From Microcyclospora pomicola (taxonomy: Eukaryota > Ascomycota > Dothideomycetes > Capnodiales): a stretch of 64,000 nucleotides of DNA. The notes beneath the pieces were generated by a model. It searched no databases. It saw nothing but the letters and a program-made list of their open reading frames with translations, and had not been told where the DNA came from. Positions 55,240 to 64,000 of this stretch are shown here, piece after piece. The stretch's first letter is position 1, and the number at the start of each line of letters is the position of its first letter. The stretch lies in assembly GCA_002786065.1 (NCBI GenBank), contig NHNY01000042.1, positions 42,169 through 106,168 of the forward strand. The letters are read 5' to 3'. The position numbers and the translations under genes are program-made.

Positions 55240-58200
55240 CACTCGAGGCGCAACTCGCTCGCACCATCGAGTTCATCGCTACTTATCTAGGTATCCTATA
55301 CCTCAGAGTACCCTTTCCATCGTACTAGGTACTGTCTATTTCCCTTATGAATTCGCCGATTAAGGAGCTTTTCCACCTTCTATTGCTCCTAACCTTCGTC
55401 ATCCACCAATGCAGGTGCCTCTGTATCTGGCTTAGGATCCCTAGGTCTCTAGTAGAATGGCTTAAGCAGTCCTATATAGAACACGTCATGAATACGATAC
55501 TTTGGTATGAGCTACAGGCGATAGGCTTGCGCACTAACTGCGTCGCGCACTCTGAATGGTCCCACGAATTTAGGTGACATTTTGCGGGTTGGTGATGCTA
55601 GCTTCAGGTTTCTAGTGCTCAGTAACACTAAGTCCCCTTGCTTAAAGGACATAGGTCTATAATTCTGATTGAACCATTTCTGCTGATGTTCCTGTGCCGC
55701 TTGCAAATGTTTTTCGAGAGATTCACGTGCGTTGCGCATGCGTTCAATTCTCGCTACGGCTGCGGGTACCTCCCCCTCCATAACTCTGTCCTTAGAGGCA
55801 TCTCCTATGTTTGTATGTGTGCTATGGACAATGAAGAAAGGGCTCTGTCTAGTACTTGCATGTTTTGAATTGTTATAGCAGAATTCGGCTTAGGGTATCA
55901 AGTCTATCCAGTCGCTCTGCTCTGCTGCGTAGTAGCAGCGCAGGTAGTGCTTAAGCGTCTGGTTCTGCCTTTCAGTCTGTCCATCACTCTGTAGGTGGAA
56001 AGCAGTACTGAAACGCCTCTTAACCTGCAATTGGAAGCAGATTTCCTTCTAGAACCTTGATGTGAAGGTTAGGCCTCGATCAGTTACAATACCTTAAGGT
56101 ACTCCCCATTTGCAACAGATTTCATTGAAAAACTGCTTTGTAAGGTTATTTGCATCCTAATCCTTCCTTGCAGCGATATATCGAGTTATCTTTAAGTAGC
56201 GGTCGACTACCACAAGGATCGCATCATATACACAGTTGTCGCGCTTTGCTAGAGGTAGTCCTGTAATAAAATCTATAGTCAATTCTAAGAATGGTTGTGA
56301 AGGGATAGGTAAGGAACTCAGCTCTCTATAAGGCAATTGCCTTTCGACTTTCATTCGTTGGCATACAGCACATGTACGGACATATTCGTCCACATCATTG
56401 CGTATGTTCTGCTAATAATAGCTTCTTACGAGAAGGTCGTGCGTACGACTTGCGCCGAAATGGCCAGCTATGATATGGTCATGGTGCTGCTTTAAGAGCT
56501 CCTGCCGAATACTCGATTCTGGTAGCACATAGATTCTGCCCTTGAATCTCAAAAGGTCATTCTGGTCAACCCTCTATGTGGGGTTACCCTTGCTGCGATG
56601 CTTCTGCGCTAACGTTGCGTGCGACCTACGCCCTATTGCAAAGGCGTCCCTTTGCTGAGCCGCAAGGATCCCATTTACACCAACACTAGAATCATCCTTC
56701 GCAAGTTCGCTTACAAGCACTCGTGCTTCATAGCGTGGCACGCACTGTTTGCAACTAGTGGCGCTAGCAGCCGGGTTCATCGCTGATGCGCTACATAGGC
56801 GTGCGACCAGCGTCTTACTGTCCACAACCGAGCTCTGCTCGGGCGTGGATCCTCGTGCTCCACTCTCGGACATTGTCCGGATTTCTGCTATCACTGCTAG
56901 CTTTCTTTGCAATGTTAGCAACAATCTCTGCACAGCTTGGTTTTCAGTGTAGTAATTAGGCCTTCGCGAAGGGCTATCTGCAGGGTTCTTAACTCTAGCA
57001 GTGTGATGGATATTGAAATCGAACGCTGCTAGGTAAACCGCCCAGCGTGCTTAACGCGGGTTAAGCTTCTGCACAGCGCGTATGCCGTGTAGGTTGTTAT
57101 AATCGGTGTACACATCCACGTAGGAGCTTGCTCCTTCGACATAATGTCGCCATGTTTTGAAAGCGTACACAATAGCTAACAGCTCTTGATCATAAGTTTC
57201 CTAATTTCTCTCTGCTTCTTAAAGCTTCCTTAAGACAAAGGCAATAGAGTGCCATTGGTCATCCTTAAACAGCTGTGAGAGGATGCTAGAGATCGCAAAT
57301 CTAGATGCATCTGTTTCGATGCGGATCTTGCGCGCCGGGTCAAAGTAGCGCATAATAGGCGCAGTTGAATAGGCAGTCTTAAGCCTATCGAACGCTTCTT
57401 GAGCATTACTGCTCTAGTTAAAAGCCTTGCTTCCTTTGAGCAGGTCTGTAAGGGGCGCTGTAATGCGCGCGTAACCTGCGACGAACCTTCGATAGAAATT
57501 CGAGAATCCTAAGAACGTCTGTAGTTCCTTCACGCTTTTAGGCTCTAGCTAGGTGGTAATGGTCTCCACCTTGGAGGCATCTGCAGTAACTCCCTCAGTG
57601 CTTACAATGAAGCCTAGGAACGATACTTCCTTCGCAGCGAAGGTGCATTTCGATAATTTCACGTACAGTTCGTGTCGCTTAAGTCTCTTAAGTACTTCGT
57701 TGATCGCGCGCCAGTGCGTCGCGATATCCTCGCTGTGCGTGAAGATCAAGATGTCATCTAAATAGACCACACACACAGTGTCTAGCAGCCCTGCCAGCGC
57801 ACGATTGATGTGCGACTAGAAGGTCGCAGGTACGTTCGTAAGTCCGAAGGGCATTACCAGGTATTCGAAGTGCCTATAGCAGGTGCGAAAGGCTGTTTTC
57901 CATTCATCTCTAGGATTGATTCTAATCCTGTGGTAGGCCTCTCGAAGATCGAGGGTCGTATAGTAACATACGCCCGACAAGCGATCGAGTGTCTCCGCGA
58001 TTAATGGTAGCGGGCACCTATTCTTGACGGTTACTGCATTTAGACCACGATAATCAACACATAGTCTAAGGGTGCCATCCTTCTTAGGAACGAACAGGAT
58101 TGGGGCCCCTGCTGGGCTGTGGCTATGGCGTATCCTACCGCTCGCAAGATTCTCTTTAAGATACTCGCGCAATAGGCGCAGTTCGCGCTCTGACAGGTTA

Positions 58201-58870
58201 TATAGCGGCCTATATAGGGGCTCCTTACCTTCCACAATATCGATTCGATAGTCTGTTTGTCGATGCGATGGCAATAAGGATGCCTTGTCGCTGTCAAACA
58301 CTTCTGCATTCCCTGTAAGTTCTGGCGGAAGTGCGTCGCTTGTCGCGCGCACTTGCGCCGCAGGTGTATCAGTAACGACGAGCCCGAGGAACACTGCCTC
58401 GTCTATGTCAAAGTTATCTACCTCCACATATTGGATGTCTTCCTTACTACTTAGCCTATATCTGAAGGTCTAAGCTAGATAGTCCAGGTTGATACCATAT
58501 TTGTGGAGGGTGTGCATGCCTAGCAGCAGGGCGCTTCCTTTACGGTCCACTCCGTATGCTACGAAGTCTATGTCGCGCTGCGCACTATAGTCGTCTACTA
58601 TTCGCACGCGCATCTCGTACGCAGCGTAACAATGCTTGCGTTCGCCGCCTATCTATCCTAGCGTAGGAAGGTCGCTAGAGATTAGGTTAAGACCAAGGTC
58701 TACTGCTGTCCCTTAGTTAATCAGGGTAACAGCTGCACCAGGATCAAGGATGGCTGTAAGTGCGGTCTCGCCGCTATGCGCGCGTTGCGCGCTACACTTG
58801 CGTTCCATGGCCGATAATTTTTTGATTACCCTGCGCTGCACATTGGCCATACTTTGTGAAGCGCTTAGGC
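55240..58870 (-). pseudogene. Family A pol, copy 2
   Basis: Leftward, the order is protease-like region (about 58870-58430), reverse transcriptase, RNase H, integrase and chromodomain. The RT spans 58427-57816 ([15 protein letters not shown], then [14 protein letters not shown]) and 57776-57549 with an intact YLDDILIF box. RNase H (about 57500-57040) follows. The integrase has CAVCQRMK and LTIDFITGLP near 56370-56250 and the C-terminal GPF module at 55781-55512. The chromodomain ends near 55240. Stops are relatively few and mostly TAG, so long open pieces of 60-200 codons survive. It is the best preserved pol in the window. Confidence 0.85.
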
Positions 58871-60025
58871 TTTTCCTACCTTGACATGGTTGACAGGGGT
58901 CCTGTTAGGATTTCCACCCTTCCTCTTCTTTAGACAGTTAGGGGAGATGTGACCTGACTCTCTACAGGTCCAACAAGTGCCTGGTTTAGGTGCTGTGGCT
59001 GTATCGTTGTTATACTTGCGCGGCTCCGGCGCGCGACGCTCGTCGCGCGCGCGAGTCGGGTACGTCGATTTGCTACTCCCTCGAGTCCTTTAGGAGACTC
59101 GAGGACCACAGTGTGACTCTCCGGTTATGCGACCGTGTCCCGATCGTGCGCCTCCAGTGCGGCGCATGTTCGTCTCTATAGTAGTTGCGACAGCAATCAA
59201 TTTCTCCCTTATGTCAGGGATCACCATATAGTTAGAGAGAGAAGCCCTTAATTCCGGCCTCATTCCTGTGAACAGGTGCTGCACACGTTGCGCCTCGGTG
59301 TATAGGGGGAGCTGCGCTTCCAGTGTCTTAAGAAAGGTAGCGAAGGCCCTTACAGATTGGCCCTCTCGTTGCTCCGCTTTCTTGTATTGCTGGCTTGCCT
59401 CCATACCACGATTGACTGGGTCTGCCTAGATATCTAGCAGAAATGCCTTGTAGTGTTCCTAGTTGAGCGCGACACCTACGCTCTTTAGTCGCTCATACTC
59501 CGACCACTAGGTTTCTTTCGGGTCTCCCTCGAGAAACTGTATGGCCTAAGTAATGAGGTTTTCTTCTGTAGGGAAGGCTCCTAGAGCGTTTATAGCAGCA
59601 AGCTCCGCATCGCGCACGTAGTTACGATATTCCTTAATGCTCTTGCTATGGTATTTATCTAAGTCCTTCAGCTTAGTGTCCCGCTTTTTGAAACGCGGTT
59701 GCGCATCCTCTTCTTCGTCGCTGGTCGCACGCTTGCGTAGCGACCATGCGGCGCTTCCTGCCAAACTCGGAGTAAGTTCTAAGGATCTTGGTGTAGTAAT
59801 GGCTAAGCTGGTTTGGAGATGATCAGGGAGGCTATTAGGGATGCTATTGCCTCTCTCAAGCATAGCTACTTCTTCCTCCACCCTCTGCAGCTCTCGTTGC
59901 ATAATGAGACGATCCCGCTTTTCCCGCGCGATGCGCAAGCGCTCTTCTAGCGTCGCGCTCGCGTCTTGTATGGTGTCGCTCGCAGTTGTCTCTGTAGGGT
60001 TTTCATAGGTGCTATGCCCTTCCAT
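58870..60025 (-). pseudogene. Family A gag, copy 2
   Basis: The start MEGHSTYENPTET at 60025 leads an open piece of 159 codons with a coiled, charged segment (about residues 25-60). A second open piece at 59404-59090 has the capsid-like REGQSVRAFATFLKTLE motif. A CCHC zinc knuckle (CWTCRESGHISPNC) lies at about 58935-58976. Two or three TAG codons and a TAA separate the pieces. Confidence 0.82.
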
Positions 60026-60084
60026 CTCCTGAATGTCCTCTATCCTATGTACTGGGCTATGTTCCTTAAAAGATGGATTATAAT

Positions 60085-60300
60085 TGTAAGGGGCAGCAAT
60101 AGGCTACTAGGGCGTAGCTTCTGGATGCTAAAGGATAGCGTAGTACATAGAAATAAGGGAGTAATAGTATGATACAGTTACTACCGAGAATAATCTATGA
60201 AGCGTACGAGGTGCGTAGGTCGCGCACCGAAGTGTCGCTTCATGCTAAGACTAGAGACACGTGACTTCGACCTTACTTTATGTAGGAAAGGGGCCTTACA
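60085..60300 (-). repeat. 5' LTR of family A copy 2
   Basis: On the plus strand it begins TGTAAGGGG and ends CCTTACA, followed by the duplicated AAGGG at 60301. Confidence 0.94.
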
Positions 60301-61110
60301 AAGGGCCTTCGCTTCTTCCCAGACTCTAATTGGATCTTCATTGTCTGGTGTGAGCTTTAGTGTTGAAAAAAGGTCCCTAATCGAGAGTTAAAAGACATAG
60401 GCAAGACAGGGAACATGCTCGATATTTCCGAGTTGAGATAGGATGGTTCTATAATCTTCAAGCTCGTCTAGGACGAGCTCGCTAGAAGCAGACGTTAGGG
60501 TGATAGAGGGTGTTGGTATTGTAACGTGTAGCTAACTCTAAGACTCTAGAATAGCCTCTGAACTGAATACTAATTAGCTAAGTCTGAACAAGAACAGTGT
60601 TTACTTACATTGAAGCGTATAGCGTCTTATTATTTGACGCGTTGTCAGTTGTAATAGTAACCACTTTGTTTGACAGTTTGAAAGTATGAATAATGTCCTA
60701 AACAAGGGCAGCAAGTGAGGAACTAGTATGTCGACCTTCGATAAGGGGAAAGCCTAGTAGTTCCTCGTGAAATAACCAATTGTTGTCGATCTAGTAGGCT
60801 TTTATAGCTAGAAAAGACTAGTAGAGTGTCCTGTTGCTCTACGCGTCTAAAGCAAGTGAAACGCGTCTAACATTGTCGAGACTAGCTATAATAGCTGCTG
60901 TAGCTTTATTAGCTAAGCTAATAACCCTACGACGGATTGTAGAGGCGGATAAAAACACAGGGGCCTCATAGAAGCAGTAGTAACTGCTCCTAACTGTTAG
61001 ATGCTCGAAAAAAGAGAGAGGAAGCCCTATAGCGACGATCATTTCTACCTAGCACTGATCAAAGTCACTAGGCGCTAACGCGTGCGAGTTGTCGATCTTA
61101 CGCTTCTTTC
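60301..61110 (-). pseudogene. hAT-family transposase relic, N-terminal part
   Basis: The best segment, 60839-61042, reads IGLPLSFFEHLTVRSSYY and then ISLANKATAAIIASLDNVRRVSLALDA, the region that leads into the hAT catalytic domain. Downstream pieces include VVTITTDNASNN near 60640-60670, which contains the conserved Asp of the second catalytic motif. A basic KKRKID stretch lies just upstream (about 61090-61110). TAG and TAA stops break the frame. The reading continues at 53101 after removal of the family A element. Confidence 0.78.
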
Positions 61111-61146
61111 GAGTCTGTGACCTTATTAGCACATAATAAAAGAGCG

Positions 61147-63913
61147 TAATTAGCAGTGTGATTGGCACTAGAAGATTAAGCTCTAGAGCTATATATAACG
61201 GTGATCTAGGTGTAATAAGGTGTGATTAGCAGTAATTGGCATCAGACACTTACTGTGTGTAACAGCTTTTGTGTAACATCATTATATAAAAGCCCCTTTC
61301 GCTCTGCTACTGCTCGACAGGCGCGACTTTGTATATGATCGCTTATAGAGCTTGTGCTATTGCCTAGACCAGGATGAGAGACTGTTTGATCGCATATTCG
61401 ACATATAACACGTGGTTCGTAGGTCGTCTAGGTGATACCTTCCTCGAAGTAGTCCTAGACTGGAGCAGTCTTTTTTAAGCCCTATTTCACTAGGAAGCTC
61501 TTATATTGCTTGTGCTTAGTCCTTCCTGTAGGCTCCTACTAGCCTTAACGCGTCAGATCTTCGAATGCCTGCTTGTAGCGCTCTCGCTAGAGAAAGCAGG
61601 TACCCCTAGTTTTGAAGAAAACTGTCTGATTAGTTGATCTCGTTAGCGTTGAAAATGTTGTACTAGATTGCTAGGTTACTAAGCGTGTATATAATTGCTA
61701 GCTGAATAAATGGTTCCTCGAGACCTGTAGGCTAGGACTAGCAGCAATACGCGTCTTCGAGCGTGTCGATTAAGAGGGAGTAGTTTAATCTTATGAGATA
61801 GGTTGCTAAGAAGGACTTTGTAGAAAGCTTGATATTGTATAAGACAACATAGTATGTCGAAGCAAGAAGAGAGAAAAGACTTAGCAGAACTCATGTGAAG
61901 AAACAGTCAACATTAGGAAAATTAGAATATTCATCAGATTTAGGGTTGAGGTTAAGTGATCGGCAGTAAACCCTAGCGCTTAAGCCTAAAGAGGTAAAGG
62001 ATATCTCGTTTAGCTTCGGCACTTACTACTCTAGTAGCTAGCGACCGTTAAGATAATCAAATAACGTTTTTTTAGCGTATTATCTAGGCGCTATAGATGC
62101 AACGCGGCTTACGCTTTATACTTACTCTTAGACCCTTACTACAGCTACACTCTTAATTATAGCTAGGAAGGTCCTAAAGGTATCAACATTTCAGTAGCAG
62201 AGCGTGCTATGTACTATATAGCTATTGTTGCTCCTCTACACATTGTAGCGTCTTTAACGCGTAATTGGCAGGTGATTAGCAGGTTTCTAATCCTCCTTAC
62301 CCTCCTTACCCTTACGTAGAAGACGTAGCTCCGCCCTAGACAGACTTAGAACCTCTATAAGCGCCGCAGCCCTAGTAGTGTACACGTTTAGCAGCAATGC
62401 CGCCATCTCGAACGTTCCCTCGTCAATTGGGTTTGCGACTAGGTGATATAGCGCCTTAGCTTTAGCGCTAGACTGCATCACTCTAAAAGCATCTAGCTGG
62501 GGTGTGAAACCGTTGCCCTTATAGTCGTAATAGAATGTCCATAGCTAGCGAAAGCCTAGAATCAACCTCCTTTCACCCTAGATAACAGTAGCTTCATCGT
62601 TCCACGTAATGACATTGCGGATGATGGCTCTCTTAGCGTCTGTGAAAATATGGTGTAGCTGAGGAGTCCTGCCCAGAGTAAACGCCTAGAAGCTTGTTAG
62701 TGCTAATCACACTGCTAATCACACTGCTAATCACATACCCTAGCGCCATCTTTCCTAAGTAGCGTCTTCTAGCATGCAGCAACAATTCGGACATGCTTCT
62801 AGCTACCTTTGTGTAGATCTAGTCTTTAGAGCATCTTTAGAACCCTAAACTTCTTCTTAACCTCGTTACAAGCATCGTGCTAGTAAGCATGAACGTAACC
62901 CTAGTAAGCTTTAGCTGTCTCTTCACGCGCCTTCTGCAGACGTCTAGACATAAGAGCAGGCAGGTCATCTTTAGTGTCATCCTCATTTTCCTAGCTACCT
63001 TGCAGATTAGCGTTAAGTAGGTCGAAATCACGATCGGCAGAGGGTTCTAGCTAGACAGCATCACTATTAGCTATAGTTACAGCCTTCTCAGCTTCTAGAC
63101 GTTCCTTAGCTTCGGTAGCGCTAAATAAAGTTAGCTAGCAATACTAACAGTTAAACTAAGTTTAACTTACCGTTAAGCAATGATCGTAGCTTTCTAAGCT
63201 TCTAGAGCAGCCTTCTAGGCAGTAGCATTCATTGCTTTGAAGCTTTTAGTCCCCTTTAGCTTGTTGTTAGCGCGCTAGACTGCGGTGTTCGTAGCTCTTA
63301 ATGCTTTCTCCCTAGCAGCTTTTTCTACACTCAGATTGTTGCGACAGATCATTTCGCGTATAGCATTGTAGTTAGTGGACCTAGGGGCGGCCTGCGCTGT
63401 ACGATCGATTAGAGCACTTGTTCTAGCCTTCTTACTCGGTCTAGGGCTTAGAGAATAAGAGCGCTTTATGTTTATAGGGTGAAGTGTGATTGGCAAGTAA
63501 TTGGCAAGAGATAGGCAGCCTAAGAGCGTGTTCTAGTAAAAGATACAGAGTGAAGCGACACTCTAGCAGCCAAGGTCGAAATTGCTCGACTTTTCCCGTT
63601 TTTCAGCGTTTGCAGCTTCTAGACGTACGCAAGGCAGCGATTCATGCGAACAGGGCCGAAGAGTAATTAGCAAGGTGATTAGCAACGAAACGGGGAAGGC
63701 GTGATAAGGGATGTAGTAAAGTGAAAATTTCAGGCAGTAAGTGCGGGGTAGCTGCCACTAGCGCGGCGCTAGCGGCGCGCTAGTGGCGGAACCGTTCCGC
63801 TTTTACATGTGAATCCCCTTTCTAATACTTTCGATTATTACTACGATCTTTCTCACACTATAGCCTAAGAAAGGGTGTAGCGACCATCTGTGTGATTAGT
63901 AGCGTAATTAGCA
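61147..63913 (-). repeat. Paired TRATTRGCA motifs, right set
   Basis: The 9-bp word, on the opposite strand relative to the left set, occurs in pairs at 61147/61159, 61223/61233, 62262/62273, 63487/63498, 63664/63676 and 63893/63905, with 10-12 bp start-to-start spacing. One triplet at 62701/62713/62725 has the left-set orientation. The pairs usually combine one TGATT and one TAATT form. Confidence 0.8.
63754..63800. repeat. GC-rich double palindrome
   Basis: GCCACTAGCGCG (63754-63765) pairs perfectly with CGCGCTAGTGGC (63776-63787) around a 10-base loop. Immediately after, GCGGAA pairs with TTCCGC (63785-63800). The GC-rich hairpins stand out in a TA-rich tract. Confidence 0.75.
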
Positions 63914-64000
63914 ATATTAATAAATAAACAAAATCAAAAGTAAGCGATTTAAGAACCAGTTTTAAAGCGTGATAATAGGGATATCACTAGCGTAGATCTA

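Larger units (their letters stand above)
53102..60300 (-). mobile_element. Family A chromodomain Ty3/Gypsy retrotransposon, copy 2 (complete)
   Basis: The element is 7,199 bp, oriented leftward, with 216-bp LTRs at 53102-53317 (3') and 60085-60300 (5') and a target duplication AAGGG (53097-53101 and 60301-60305). It contains gag, pol with chromodomain, and an antisense accessory gene near the 3' LTR. It sits inside the hAT transposase relic. The sequence next to the 5' LTR (ATTATAATCCATC on the element strand) is not a standard TGG-type primer-binding site. Confidence 0.95.
61111..64000 (-). other. Decayed repeat tract with minus-strand coding relics
   Basis: No complete gene is visible. Minus-strand pieces look coding-like: 61679-61894, 62287-62481 continuing upstream to about 62660 through single TAG codons (AKRAIIRNVITW, then YYDYKGNGFTPQLDAFRV), 62837-63031 and 63275-63496 (basic, KKARTSALIDRTAQAAPR). 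Their order suggests one old protein of unknown family. I cannot name it. Paired TGATTAGCA-type motifs occur throughout, and the tract is TAG-rich. It may be a second DNA transposon or the accessory part of the hAT element. Confidence 0.5.

Noticed and set aside
1-64000. CRISPR arrays, rRNA or tRNA genes
   Set aside because: No regularly spaced identical repeats and no rRNA or complete tRNA cloverleaf were seen.

Overview
The window is nuclear DNA of a filamentous ascomycete (Pezizomycotina; the gene set and intron style suggest a Dothideomycete, which is inference). It holds short 50-80 bp introns with GTAAGT-like donors and CTAAC/CTGAC branch points, fungal housekeeping genes, and repeats damaged in the manner of repeat-induced point mutation (RIP). 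In the repeats, stops fall where Trp or Gln codons are expected and read TAG or TAA, as CpA-to-TpA change predicts.

The layout is a gene island between two repeat blocks. Left block (1-9.2 kb): the 3' part of a chromodomain Ty3/Gypsy element (family A) sits inside a second Gypsy element (family B). A degenerate tract with 117-bp duplications follows, then a lone 166-bp LTR of a third family (C) and an AT-rich relic. Gene island (9.4-36 kb): MCM5, a VPS54-like gene, cytosolic glutamyl-tRNA synthetase, an RA-PH protein, a mitochondrial-type scramblase, a BAH-like protein, a bHLH factor, a terpene synthase, a short-chain dehydrogenase, a cytochrome P450 and a JmjC-like protein. Right block (36.5-64 kb): a complete 1,825-bp pogo/Fot1 element, a NACHT/NLR-type pseudogene split by a complete 5,559-bp family B element (TSD CATAA), a family C element with no recognisable 3' LTR, a hairpin-rich segment, and a hAT transposase relic split by a complete 7,199-bp family A element (TSD AAGGG). 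A decayed tract with repeated TGATTAGCA-type motifs runs to the window end.

Two gene groups deserve attention. The terpene synthase, dehydrogenase and P450 (28.3-34.4 kb), with a bHLH gene diverging from the synthase, look like a compact terpenoid cluster: the synthase would cyclise a prenyl diphosphate, the P450 hydroxylate it and the dehydrogenase oxidise the alcohol. Family A carries a three-exon gene antisense to gag-pol between the chromodomain and the 3' LTR, kept in both copies with intact splice sites and in-frame exons.

Exon coordinates were read by hand from splice signals and checked for frame. No database search was possible, so product names rest on recognised motifs. Elements were delimited by LTR or TIR ends and target-site duplications where visible.
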